A DNA stretch of 58,715 nucleotides from an uncultured Atopobium sp. (GTDB lineage: Bacteria > Actinomycetota > Coriobacteriia > Coriobacteriales > Atopobiaceae). The stretch is from positions 1-58,715 of the forward strand of contig CALHVU010000028.1 in the NCBI GenBank assembly GCA_938036925.1, given 5' to 3'. A model generated the notes under the pieces. It was given only the letters and a program-made list of their open reading frames with translations. It made no database searches and was not told the DNA's origin. This document shows positions 39,877 through 48,927 of the stretch, piece after piece (position 1 is the first letter of the stretch; each line of letters begins with the position of its first letter). A program made the translations under genes and the position numbers.

Positions 39877-40689
39877 ATGTTTGAATACGTATTTATGCAG
39901 CGAGGAATTCTTGTGGGAATTCTTCTGGGAGCAATTATTCCGCTGGTAGGCGTTACGGTTGTATTGAAGCGCCTTTCTATGATTGGCGATGCTCTTTCAC
40001 ATACCTCTCTTGCAGGTGTTGCAGGCGGCATGATTGCAGGTATTAATCCTGTTGCCGGAGCAATTGCCGCTTGTTTGGGTGGTGCTCTTTGTGTTGAGGG
40101 AGTACGTCGCCACTTTAAAGATCAGTCAGAGCTTGCAGTTGCTATTGTTATGGCAGCAGGCATTGGTCTAGCAGGTGTTTTGTCAGGTTTTGTTCCCAAT
40201 TCATCAAGCTTCAACAGCTTTATGTTTGGCTCTATTCTGACGGTAAGCGAGCAAGAAGTTCAGATGATTGTGGTCATTAGCGTACTTGCAGTCGCATTCT
40301 GCTTCTTCCTTAGAAAAGAACTTTTCTTGATGTCTTTTGATGAGCGTCATGCCCGTTGTGTTGGTGTACCCGTAAGTCTTATTAATTTTGGCTTTGTTAT
40401 CGCAGTAGCTTTGGTGGTTGCCGTAGCAGCAAGAACGGTTGGCTCACTTATTGTTTCATCCATGATGGTAGTTCCTGTTGCCTGTGCTTTGCAGATTTCC
40501 CGCAGCTGGAAGCAATGTTGTTTGTATGCGAGCACGGTGGGTATGCTGACCTCACTTGGTGGACTTGTTGTCTCCTATGAGCTTGGCCTTAAACCTGGAG
40601 GAACCATCGTTCTTCTCGCGGTTGTTACGCTTTTGTTTATCTTTCTGGTAAAAAGGGTTGTACTGCTGCTCAAAACCCGTGCGGTGTGA
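39877..40689 (+). CDS. znuB: Zinc ABC transporter permease
   Basis: The 270-residue membrane protein is an ABC-3 family permease with about eight helices. KRLSMIGDALSHTSLAGVAGG marks the coupling region, and SMMVVPVACALQIS lies in a later helix. GAGAGGAGGG lies at the ATPase end, and the ATG at 39877 directly follows that stop. It completes the znuA-znuC-znuB transporter. The phenylalanine T-box leader begins just after it. Confidence 0.93.
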   Translation: MFEYVFMQRGILVGILLGAIIPLVGVTVVLKRLSMIGDALSHTSLAGVAGGMIAGINPVAGAIAACLGGALCVEGVRRHFKDQSELAVAIVMAAGIGLAGVLSGFVPNSSSFNSFMFGSILTVSEQEVQMIVVISVLAVAFCFFLRKELFLMSFDERHARCVGVPVSLINFGFVIAVALVVAVAARTVGSLIVSSMMVVPVACALQISRSWKQCCLYASTVGMLTSLGGLVVSYELGLKPGGTIVLLAVVTLLFIFLVKRVVLLLKTRAV

Positions 40690-40694
40690 TACTC

Positions 40695-40960
40695 TGAACA
40701 AAGTGCGTTGACGGAGAGGTTTGCCGGAGCACGTTGTGAACAGAGAGGGTGTTCGTGGCTGAGAAACACCTACACAACGCTGGTAGAGTTCACTCCCGAG
40801 CTACAACTTGAACGGCAGTTTGTTGCTTAGTAGGGAAGTCGTCTGCCTAACGAGACTAGGCTTCGAAGTGGATTGCGCAGAGAGAAAACTGTGCAATCAA
40901 CCGAGGTGGTACCGCGGAAATTTTCCGTCCTTGGGCATGCGCTCAGGGACGGTTTTCTAT
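40695..40960 (+). promoter_or_regulatory. T-box leader (phenylalanine) controlling pheST
   Basis: The leader carries the conserved T-box sequence AGGTGGTACCGCGG at 40904-40917. It is followed by a terminator hairpin (CCGTCC at 40925-40930, GGGACGG at 40946-40952, then TTTTC). A likely specifier codon TTC (Phe, 40789-40791) lies in GAGTTCAC of the first stem region, which agrees with the genes downstream. Uncharged tRNA-Phe would bind and block the terminator, turning on pheST. The 5' end is approximate; a GATACT at 40688-40693 may be the -10. Confidence 0.9.
40925..40958 (+). terminator. T-box regulated terminator
   Basis: CCGTCCTTG pairs with the CA.GGGACGG arm around a GC-rich loop, followed by TTTTC. 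It overlaps the antiterminator-forming T-box region just upstream. Confidence 0.85.
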
Positions 40961-40975
40961 TGAAAGGGTAATTAC

Positions 40976-42043
40976 ATGGGAATGTCTGAGGAACTCTCGG
41001 CAATTCGCGAGCAAGTACTTGAAGGAATTGCTAAGGCAACAAACCTTGAAGCACTTGAAAAGGTGCGCGTTGCATCAATGGGAAAGAAGGGCTCTCTTAC
41101 AGCAATTATGCGTATGATGGGTCAGGTTCCCGCAGATCAGCGCCCTCAAATGGGTCAGCTTGCAAACACTGTTCGCGCTAATGTTGAGACCGCTATTCGT
41201 GAGCGCCAGCTTGCATTAAAGCGAGAAGCCCTTGAAGCCCAGCTTAATGCCGAGGCAACTGATATTACCCTTCCAGGTCGTCGTCTGAGCCCAGGTACTC
41301 AGCACCTCATTGAGCAGGTACGTGAGGAGATGGAAGACATCTTTATCAGTATGGGCTACACCATTGAGACGGGCCCTTATGTTGAGACTACCTACTACAA
41401 CTTCACAGCGCTGAACGCTCCTGAAGATCACCCAAGCCGTTCTGGTAAGGATACGTTCTACGTAGTAGACAATGCACCAGAAGGAAAGGAATCGCACGTA
41501 CTGGGTGAGTCTGACGTTCTTCTTCGTACGCAGACCTCCGGCGTTCAGGTGCATACCATGGAGACAAAAGAGCCTCCTATTTACATGATTTGCCCTGGTA
41601 CGGTATTCCGTCCTGACACAGCAGACGCTAACCACCTGCCTCAGTTTACGCAGATGGAAGGCCTTGTTGTTGATGAGGGAATCACCTTTGGTGACCTCAA
41701 AGGTACCCTTGATCACTTTACTCGAGAGATTTTTGGCAAAGATCGCGCAACGCGCTATCGTCCTCATTTCTTCCCATTCACTGAACCAAGCTGTGAGGTA
41801 GACGTTTCTTGTGGCGTTTGCCACGGCGAGGGCTGCCGCTTCTGCAAGAATACCGGTTGGCTTGAGATTCTTGGATGCGGCATGGTCGACCCTAATGTCT
41901 TCAAGTACTGCGGTATTGATTCCGAGAAGTACACAGGCTTTGCCTTTGGCATTGGTGTTGAGCGTGTTGCCGCTCTTCGTTACGACCTTCCTGACCTGCG
42001 TATGCTCATCTCTGGTGACCAGAGAGTTCTGCGTCAGTTCTAA
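40976..42043 (+). CDS. pheS: Phenylalanyl-tRNA synthetase alpha subunit
   Basis: PheS is the catalytic subunit of the tetrameric enzyme that charges tRNA-Phe. The 355-residue protein has the N-terminal coiled coil (SMGKKGSLTAIMRMMG). The class II core follows, with DHPSRSGKDTFYV, LLRTQTSGVQVHTM, FRPDTADANHLPQFTQMEG, and the final GVERVAALRY. A CGVC/CRFC cysteine set lies near residue 280. AAAGGG at 40963-40968 supports the ATG at 40976. Expression is controlled by the T-box upstream. Confidence 0.97.
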   Translation: MGMSEELSAIREQVLEGIAKATNLEALEKVRVASMGKKGSLTAIMRMMGQVPADQRPQMGQLANTVRANVETAIRERQLALKREALEAQLNAEATDITLPGRRLSPGTQHLIEQVREEMEDIFISMGYTIETGPYVETTYYNFTALNAPEDHPSRSGKDTFYVVDNAPEGKESHVLGESDVLLRTQTSGVQVHTMETKEPPIYMICPGTVFRPDTADANHLPQFTQMEGLVVDEGITFGDLKGTLDHFTREIFGKDRATRYRPHFFPFTEPSCEVDVSCGVCHGEGCRFCKNTGWLEILGCGMVDPNVFKYCGIDSEKYTGFAFGIGVERVAALRYDLPDLRMLISGDQRVLRQF

Positions 42044-42073
42044 TCATCGGCGTCTTATTAGAAAGGCAATCAC

Positions 42074-44533
42074 ATGCGTGTATCTTATGAATGGCTGAAG
42101 ACGCTCGTTGATCTTCCTCAGGACCCAAAAGACCTTGAGCGCGAGTTTGTGCGCACTGGTACTGAGGTTGAGGCTATAGAGCGTGTCGGCGCAAATCTTG
42201 ACCATGTTGTTACTGCTCAGGTTGTCAGCAAAGAGCCTCATCCTGATTCTGATCACATGTACGTTACCCTGGTTGACGTGGGCAATAACAATGTTGATAA
42301 GGACGGAAATCCTGTTCCTCTACAGATTGTTTGCGGTGCTCAGAACTTTAATCAGGGAGACCACATTGTTACCGCAATGATTGGTGCGGTACTTCCTGGA
42401 GACTTTAAGATTAAAAAGTCCAAGCTGCGTGGCGTTGAGTCTTGCGGCATGAACTGTTCTTCTCGCGAGCTTGGTCTTGGTGATGACCAGAGCGGCATTA
42501 TGATTCTTCCCGAGGATGCTCCTATTGGCATGCCTCTTACCGATTACCTGGGCATGTCTGATGTAGTCCTTGATTGTGAGATTACCCCTAACCGCCCCGA
42601 CTGCCTTTCTATGACTGGTATGGCTGTTGAGGTTTCTGCAATCTATGACACTGATACTCACATTGAGCTTCCAAGCGTTTCATCTGAGTCTGGCGCAGAT
42701 GCATCTGAGCAGGTAGATGTTACTATTGCTGATCCTGAGCTCTGCTCAAGGTACACCGCTCGCGTGGTTCGTAACGTCAAGATTGGCCCAAGCCCTGAGT
42801 GGCTTGCTCGTCGCGTTACGGCTTGTGGTGGCCGCTCAATCAATAACGTTGTTGATGTTACTAACTACGTGATGTACCTGACCGGCCAGCCCCTGCATGC
42901 TTTTGACCTCGGAAAACTTACCAAGGAAGATGGCAAGTACCACATTGTGGTTCGTGCTGCAGAAGACGGTGAGCGCATTGTGACGCTTGACGGAGAAGAC
43001 CGCGAGCTCACGTCTGATATGACGGTCATCACAGATAACGGTAAGACTCCTATTGCACTTGCTGGTGTTATGGGTGGTCTTGACTCTGAGATTACCGAGA
43101 ATACCGTTGATGTCCTTTTGGAATCCGCTGTCTTTGATAATGGCCACATTAGCCGTACCAGCAGAAACCTTGATTTGATGAGCGAGGCTTCTATTCGCTA
43201 CGAGCGTCTTGTGGATCCAAACGGTTGCGCATCTGTTGCAGATATTGCAGCTGCACTCTTTGAGGAGTGCTGTGGTGCTGAGGTTTGCCCTGGTATTGTT
43301 GATGTATATCCAAAGGTAAAAGAGGCAGTAACTATTACGCTTCGCCCAGAGCGCGTCTGCGCCCTTGCAGGTGCTCAAATTCCAGAAGAGTTTATGGTTT
43401 CTCGCCTTACGCGCCTTGGTTGCAAGGTTGCTCCAGCAGACAATGGAGAGCTGAGCGTTATTGCTCCTACAAACCGCCCAGATCTTACGCGTGAGGTTGA
43501 CCTTATTGAGGAGATTGTTCGCTTGTGGGGTGAAGGCAATATTGAGGCAACACTTCCTGCTGCTAGAAACCATGCAGGCGGTTTGACCTCAGATCAGCGT
43601 CAGATTAGAAAGATTGGCCGTACGCTGCGCTCCCTTGGCCTCAACGAGACAAAGTCATATTTGTTCGCAAGTCCAGATGACCTCTCTAAGCTTGGTATGA
43701 GCGAAGAGGGAAGAGGCGTCCCTGTAAAGGTTATTAGCCCACTTGTTGCTGACCAGTCTGAGATGCGTCGCTCCATTGTTCCAGGCCTTCTGCGCTCTAT
43801 TGCATACAACCTTGCTCACGGTGTCTCTAATATTGCCATGTATGAGTTGGGTCGCGTACTCTTTGGACATAAAGATAAGAGCCAGCCAGATGAGCCAAGC
43901 TATGTCTGTGGTGTATTGGTTGGTCGTCCAGCAGATGACGCTTGGAATGCTAAGTATCCAGCTTACGATTTCTTTGACGCCAAGGGTATTGTTGAGGGTC
44001 TGCTTGAGGCACTTCGCATCCCTAAGGTTCGTTTTCGTGTAGCTGAGCCAGAGCAATACGGTTGGCTGCAGCCTGGTCGCGCTGCTGAGATTCTTGCAGG
44101 TAGCGAGAATATCGGTTGGGTCGGAAACATTCATCCTTTGTCGCTCCAGAACTTTGACATTGAGGTTCCCGTCATTGCCTTTGAGATTTCTGTTGCGTCG
44201 CTCTTGCGTCTTTCTCAGAAAGACCTTCCTATTGTTGAACCACCAACTTACCCAGGCATCTCCATTGACCTGGCAATTGTTGTTGACGAGAGTGTTACTG
44301 CAGAGCAACTGATTCAGCGCTTAAAATCTGCAGGTGGCAAGCTCCTCTGCGACATCAGACTCTTTGACGTGTACCGCGATGCCCTGCGTGTTGGTGAAGG
44401 CAAGAAGTCCATGGCCTTCTCGCTTACGTATCGCGCAGACGACAGAACGCTTACTTCAGAAGAGGTTGAGAAGACCCATACAAAGCTTGTGGAGAAGGTT
44501 CTTCGTTCTACCGGCGGCGAAATTCGCGGATAA
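42074..44533 (+). CDS. pheT: Phenylalanyl-tRNA synthetase beta subunit
   Basis: The 819-residue beta subunit holds the tRNA-binding OB domain (about 40-150; AQVVSKEPHPDSDHMY), the B3/B4 editing region, B5 domains and the C-terminal anticodon-binding fold (SYPG-type start at PTYPGISID to the end). The B1 motif MRVSYEWLKTLVD is intact. It is about the normal length. AGAAAGGC precedes the ATG, and the gene begins 30 bases after pheS. It forms the (alpha-beta)2 enzyme with PheS. Confidence 0.97.
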   Translation: MRVSYEWLKTLVDLPQDPKDLEREFVRTGTEVEAIERVGANLDHVVTAQVVSKEPHPDSDHMYVTLVDVGNNNVDKDGNPVPLQIVCGAQNFNQGDHIVTAMIGAVLPGDFKIKKSKLRGVESCGMNCSSRELGLGDDQSGIMILPEDAPIGMPLTDYLGMSDVVLDCEITPNRPDCLSMTGMAVEVSAIYDTDTHIELPSVSSESGADASEQVDVTIADPELCSRYTARVVRNVKIGPSPEWLARRVTACGGRSINNVVDVTNYVMYLTGQPLHAFDLGKLTKEDGKYHIVVRAAEDGERIVTLDGEDRELTSDMTVITDNGKTPIALAGVMGGLDSEITENTVDVLLESAVFDNGHISRTSRNLDLMSEASIRYERLVDPNGCASVADIAAALFEECCGAEVCPGIVDVYPKVKEAVTITLRPERVCALAGAQIPEEFMVSRLTRLGCKVAPADNGELSVIAPTNRPDLTREVDLIEEIVRLWGEGNIEATLPAARNHAGGLTSDQRQIRKIGRTLRSLGLNETKSYLFASPDDLSKLGMSEEGRGVPVKVISPLVADQSEMRRSIVPGLLRSIAYNLAHGVSNIAMYELGRVLFGHKDKSQPDEPSYVCGVLVGRPADDAWNAKYPAYDFFDAKGIVEGLLEALRIPKVRFRVAEPEQYGWLQPGRAAEILAGSENIGWVGNIHPLSLQNFDIEVPVIAFEISVASLLRLSQKDLPIVEPPTYPGISIDLAIVVDESVTAEQLIQRLKSAGGKLLCDIRLFDVYRDALRVGEGKKSMAFSLTYRADDRTLTSEEVEKTHTKLVEKVLRSTGGEIRG

Positions 44534-44546
44534 GCAGGTAATTGTA

Positions 44547-45293
44547 GTGCCAAGTTGGAACGTACATATTGCTCATGCTGACCGGCTCCTTGAGAAAGGA
44601 GCCGGTTACTTGGGTGTAGATATTCACTACCCTGATGCATTTCTGCTTGGAAACGTCGCTCCTGATGTACACATTGGCTTTATGGTTCCAGGCTATTCTC
44701 ACAAGGTGAGATACGGTCGAAGCCATCAGTCATACCCAGGAAGTTTGCCTATTCCAAGTTATAAGCGGTATCAGCGTAATTTTATGGATGGTCTTAACCC
44801 AGCCGAATATCTGCTACAGACTGACTTCATCCAGCCAAATGTGTCTTACTGTTTGGCTGAACAGCGTAGCTTAGTAAACCAACGTCAGTTAAGAGAGTTT
44901 ATCGTAGGCATTTGGTGTCACCTTGTTTGCGACCACGTGTATAACGCTCATACACGTGCATTTTTGCGTGCTCATCATATTCCAACAGGAGAGGATGCGC
45001 GTATTCGTAAGCAAGCTGATTTTGATGTTTACGGGCGCTCGCTTGATATGAATCGTCTGCCAGAAGCATCTGATGAGCTCTTTGCAGTTGCCGCGGCTCA
45101 TCCACAGTACGGGTTTACGCATTCAGATGTTGAGCAAACACTTCAGGTTATACAGCGCATTGCAGAAGAGAATCGCCAGAATAGTGTGAGCTCTCCGCAG
45201 TATCAAATGCTTGATACAGAGTTTTTCTCGTCAGCTTATAAAGAGGCAGAGGAAACGCTAGTTCAAGGATTTATGCTGCAAAAACATAACTAG
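44547..45293 (+). CDS. Zinc-dependent phospholipase C-like protein
   Basis: The 248-residue protein starts MPSWNVHIAHADRLL and has several conserved His and Asp residues at the positions expected for the zinc-dependent phospholipase C-like fold (HAD; NVAPDVHIG; HQSYPGS; WCHLVCDHVYNAH). The family is widespread in Gram-positive bacteria and mostly uncharacterised. The GTG at 44547 has a weak ribosome site (AGGTA), and it begins 13 bases after pheT. No signal peptide is visible, so a secreted toxin-like role is unlikely. The substrate is unknown. Confidence 0.6.
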   Translation: MPSWNVHIAHADRLLEKGAGYLGVDIHYPDAFLLGNVAPDVHIGFMVPGYSHKVRYGRSHQSYPGSLPIPSYKRYQRNFMDGLNPAEYLLQTDFIQPNVSYCLAEQRSLVNQRQLREFIVGIWCHLVCDHVYNAHTRAFLRAHHIPTGEDARIRKQADFDVYGRSLDMNRLPEASDELFAVAAAHPQYGFTHSDVEQTLQVIQRIAEENRQNSVSSPQYQMLDTEFFSSAYKEAEETLVQGFMLQKHN

Positions 45294-45344
45294 TTCAGTT
45301 AAAGTTATATTCTCGCTTTTCTGAGATAGGTTTTGGAGGACGCT

Positions 45345-46571
45345 ATGGAAAAGATGGAATCTCGCGGAACATTTACGGAGTATCTGCCTTCATACACCAT
45401 TGGTGTTGATGCTTATAAGTCGGTACTGCACATTGTTAAGCGCTTTGGCAAAAATGCAGTAGTCATTGGTGGACCAACTGCAATGGAGAAGGCACGTCCA
45501 AAGCTTGAGGCTGCACTTGCGGGTTCTGAGGTTTCTATTTCTTCTTGGATTTCTTACGGCACTAACTCTACACACGCAAATGCCAAGAGAATTGCAGCGA
45601 TGCCTGAGGTTATTTCTGCTGATATGCTCTTCCTTGTTGGTGGTGGTCGTGCAATTGATGAGGGTAAAGAGATTGCAACCATCCTGGACAAGCCATACTT
45701 TACCTTCCCAACACTTGCTTCTAACTGCGCTCCTGTAACAAGAATTGCTGTTTTTTATAAAGAAGACGGTTCTGCAGATACGTACTTCATTCCTGCTGAG
45801 TTACCTGTTCATACCTTTATTGATACGCAGATTATTGCAGAGAGCCCTGATGAGTACTTCTGGGCGGGAATTGGCGATGCCTTCTCTAAGGGTCCTGAGG
45901 TTGAACTTTCTTCCAGAGAAGTTGAGCTGCTCCACAGTCCTCTTATGGGACGAGCTCTTGCCGCAGGTGCCTGCATTGAGCCTCTGTTTGACAATGCAGA
46001 GCAGGCACTGGCAGATAAGCGCGCTGGTATTGTTTCTGAAGCATTTGAAAACGTTGTTCTTAACATCATCATTACCGCTGGTGTTGTGTCTAACATGACC
46101 ACCAACATTGGTGCTGAGCGTGGTGCGTATTACTTCAATTCCTCAACCGCTCATGCCTTCTACAATGCCTTTACTGCTCTGGGCGAGCGTGGCGAGAAAC
46201 ACCTTCATGGTGAGGTTGTTTCCTTTGGTACCTGCGTTCTTTATGCCTTTGACGGTAACCTTAAGGCACTTGAGGAGCAGGTGGCGCTTAATAGAAAGCT
46301 TGGTCTCCCAACCACTTTGGCCGATCTGGACATTACTCCAGAATCAATTGACACCGACCTGGACATCATTGTTGAGCGAGCTCAGAAGACCAACGAGTGG
46401 GGTCGCGCTCCTTATGGATTTACAACTGATCGCTTCCGCCAGGCAATTCTTGATACCGACGCATACGGTAGGGCAGTTGCTTCTGGCGAGAAGGACCAAG
46501 AGACAGCAGCTCTTGATGTAATTGCTGCACATGCTCCTTCAGCTGAGACGGCTGTACCACGCAAGATGTAG
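45345..46571 (+). CDS. Iron-containing alcohol dehydrogenase, glycerol dehydrogenase-like
   Basis: The 408-residue protein belongs to the Fe-ADH/GldA superfamily. It has LVGGGRAIDEGKEIA for NAD binding, the polar THANAKRIAAM stretch, and the metal ligands in GIGDAFSKG (Asp), HAFYNAFTAL (His) and HGEVVSFG (His). GldA oxidises glycerol to dihydroxyacetone, but several relatives use other polyols. GGAGG at 45335-45339 supports the ATG at 45345. No dihydroxyacetone kinase or glycerol facilitator is near. A strong terminator follows. Confidence 0.85.
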   Translation: MEKMESRGTFTEYLPSYTIGVDAYKSVLHIVKRFGKNAVVIGGPTAMEKARPKLEAALAGSEVSISSWISYGTNSTHANAKRIAAMPEVISADMLFLVGGGRAIDEGKEIATILDKPYFTFPTLASNCAPVTRIAVFYKEDGSADTYFIPAELPVHTFIDTQIIAESPDEYFWAGIGDAFSKGPEVELSSREVELLHSPLMGRALAAGACIEPLFDNAEQALADKRAGIVSEAFENVVLNIIITAGVVSNMTTNIGAERGAYYFNSSTAHAFYNAFTALGERGEKHLHGEVVSFGTCVLYAFDGNLKALEEQVALNRKLGLPTTLADLDITPESIDTDLDIIVERAQKTNEWGRAPYGFTTDRFRQAILDTDAYGRAVASGEKDQETAALDVIAAHAPSAETAVPRKM

Positions 46572-46911
46572 TTGCAAGGAATCTGAAGAATCACTTTAGG
46601 AAGAGGACTTGTAGGAGCCAGCTTTCTTAAGTCGCTTCACGGTTATATAAAAAGTTTATGTATTAAATGGCAGTTTATTTGGATAAGCTGCCATTTCTTT
46701 TAGTTACAATTTTTATTCACTATTATTAACAAAAATCGGTAAAAACAAAAAATAACGCGTACGGTCGTTTTTTATCGGTGAAAGTCATATTGATTGTTTG
46801 TCACCGTGTTTTACCTTGTAATGGTTTATCTTAGTAACTATCAACTACGAGTACTTATGGATAACAAATCTATAAAATTCGTAGATTTCATAGATAAGCG
46901 CGGGGGTGAGC
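46572..46911. other. 340-base intergenic region before the glycogen operon
   Basis: It begins with the terminator at 46665-46702. It continues with an AT-rich stretch holding two ATCGGTRAAA repeats (about 46735 and 46776) around a CGTACG palindrome. A TATAAA-like stretch precedes GGGGGTGAG and the ATG at 46912. I see no gene. Confidence 0.5.
46665..46702 (+). terminator. Intrinsic terminator after the glycerol dehydrogenase-like gene
   Basis: AAATGGCAG (46665-46673) pairs with CTGCCATTT (46688-46696) and continues as TTAT/ATAA with loop TTGG, a 14-pair stem. CTTTTAG follows. Confidence 0.85.
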
Positions 46912-48927
46912 ATGGCAGAGTTAAATGCATCGTTAGCAGTGAGTGACCAGGATACATACTTGTTTGCGCAAGGAAAATGGTTCCAGAGCCACAAGAAATT
47001 AGGTGCACACCCTGCGGTTCAAGAAGATGGAGTTGAAGGTTATCATTTTGCGGTTTGGGCCCCCAATGCAGCCTCTGTCTCTGTTGTTGGAGACTTTAAT
47101 AATTGGGATGATACCGTCAACGTTCTTTCTCGTTCAAAACACGGCGGAATCTGGGAAGGTTTTATTCCAGGAATCACCTCGGAAGTATTGTATAAATTCC
47201 TGATTGTATCCGCTTCTGGACAGAAGATTTTTAAGGCTGACCCCTATGGTACCTATGCGGAGGTCAGACCACATACGGCATCTATTACGTTTGACCCAGA
47301 CGTGTACGTTTGGGAAGACGAAGCATGGATGAAAAGGCGTGCAACACTTAAGTTCCTGCATAGTCCTCTTAACATCTTTGAAGTTCATCTTGGGAGCTGG
47401 AAGCAGCATACTGACCTGACTGCCCAAGAGGAAGATTCTGCTGATACAGAGACTGTAGAGCAGGCCGAAGAACCCAAGGACTATTTTGACACCAACGTAG
47501 ATTCCTTCTACACCTATGATGACCTCTCAGAAGAGCTGGTAGCCTATGTTAAAGATATGGGCTACACCCACATTGAGCTTCTCCCTGTTATGGAGCATCC
47601 TTTTGATGGATCTTGGGGTTATCAGGTAACGGGTTATTTTGCTCCCACCTCAAGGTATGGCAATCCTGCCCAGTTCAAACACTTTATTGACTGCTGTCAC
47701 CAGGCTGGTATTGGTGTCATTTTGGACTGGGTCCCAGGAGGCTTCTGTAAAGATGCTCATGGTCTAGCGGAGTTTGATGGTACCAAGCTCTTTGAAGAAA
47801 AAGAGCATCCTAACTGGGGAACTCTTAAGTTTGATCTTACTCGTGGTGAGGTTAGAAGCTTCCTTGTCTCTAACCTGCTCATGTGGCTGCAGGACTATCA
47901 CGCTGACGGCATTCGTGTCGATGGTGTCAGCAGCATGCTGTATCTAAATTTTGGTATCGATGATCCTTCTCAGAAGCGCTTTAACCATAAGGGCACAGAG
48001 GAAGATTTGGATGCAAGCGCTTTCTTGCGTCTCTGCAACGAGACTGCTCAAAAAGAACATCCCGATATTTTGATGATTGCAGAAGAGTCTACGGCATGGC
48101 CACTGGTTACCTATCCTCCCGAGGTTGGGGGACTTGGCTTTAATCTTAAGTGGGACATGGGCTGGATGAATGATACGCTGCACTATTGTCAGACTGATTT
48201 CCCTTATAGGCCAGGTAACCACCGTCTTCTGACCTTCTCCAGCATGTATCAGTTCAATGAGAATTTTGTGCTGCCACTCAGCCATGATGAGGTTGTTCAT
48301 GGTAAGTGCAGCCTTATTCAGCGCATGCCTGGAGATTGGTGGAGACAGTTTGCTGGCATGAGGGCTTTGGCGCTTCATCAGATGACTCATCCGGGCGCTA
48401 AGCTCAACTTTATGGGCAACGAGATTGCGCAGTTTATTGAGTGGCGCTACTACGAGGGCATTGAGTATTACCTGACTGAGGAGTATCCAACTCACGCTCA
48501 TCAGCAGGCATTTATTAAGGCTCTTAATCATTTTTATAAGAACCATCCAGGACTTTGGCAGTATGCCTACGACAACCGTGGATTTGATTGGATTGACGCA
48601 GACAATAATGAGCAATCAATCATCTCGTTTGTTCGTCACGGAAGAAAACCTTCCGAGGACCTGGTTATTCTCATCAATTTTGACGTTGCAACCCATCAGA
48701 ACTTCCGTTTGGGCATGCCTTCTGCAGGTGTGTGGAAAGAAGTATTTAATTCCGACGCAAAAGAATTTGGCGGTTCGGGTATTGTGAATACTAAGAAACT
48801 TTCCACCAAGCCAGTGGCATGGAATGGAAGAGATTATTCGGTAGAGCTGTCTGTTCCTCCGCTTGGTGGCATTGTTTTAGCGTTTGAGAAAGAACTTCCA
48901 AAGAGGGGGAAGCATGGCCGTAAATAA
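46912..48927 (+). CDS. glgB: Glycogen branching enzyme
   Basis: GlgB makes alpha-1,6 branches in glycogen. The 671-residue protein has an N-terminal CBM48-like part (VVGDFNNWDD near residue 60) and a GH13 catalytic domain. Nucleophile Asp is in GIRVDGVSSMLY, acid Glu in MIAEESTAWP and the third acid in LPLSHDEVVHGK. ILDWVPGGF is slightly unlike the usual VPGHF. It is the first gene of a six-gene glycogen operon and overlaps glgP by 14 bases. GGGGGTGAG supports the ATG at 46912. Confidence 0.94.
   Translation: MAELNASLAVSDQDTYLFAQGKWFQSHKKLGAHPAVQEDGVEGYHFAVWAPNAASVSVVGDFNNWDDTVNVLSRSKHGGIWEGFIPGITSEVLYKFLIVSASGQKIFKADPYGTYAEVRPHTASITFDPDVYVWEDEAWMKRRATLKFLHSPLNIFEVHLGSWKQHTDLTAQEEDSADTETVEQAEEPKDYFDTNVDSFYTYDDLSEELVAYVKDMGYTHIELLPVMEHPFDGSWGYQVTGYFAPTSRYGNPAQFKHFIDCCHQAGIGVILDWVPGGFCKDAHGLAEFDGTKLFEEKEHPNWGTLKFDLTRGEVRSFLVSNLLMWLQDYHADGIRVDGVSSMLYLNFGIDDPSQKRFNHKGTEEDLDASAFLRLCNETAQKEHPDILMIAEESTAWPLVTYPPEVGGLGFNLKWDMGWMNDTLHYCQTDFPYRPGNHRLLTFSSMYQFNENFVLPLSHDEVVHGKCSLIQRMPGDWWRQFAGMRALALHQMTHPGAKLNFMGNEIAQFIEWRYYEGIEYYLTEEYPTHAHQQAFIKALNHFYKNHPGLWQYAYDNRGFDWIDADNNEQSIISFVRHGRKPSEDLVILINFDVATHQNFRLGMPSAGVWKEVFNSDAKEFGGSGIVNTKKLSTKPVAWNGRDYSVELSVPPLGGIVLAFEKELPKRGKHGRK

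Noticed and set aside
45333..45344. Alternative upstream start for the glycerol dehydrogenase-like gene
   Set aside because: The TTG there overlaps the GGAGG ribosome site that serves the ATG at 45345.
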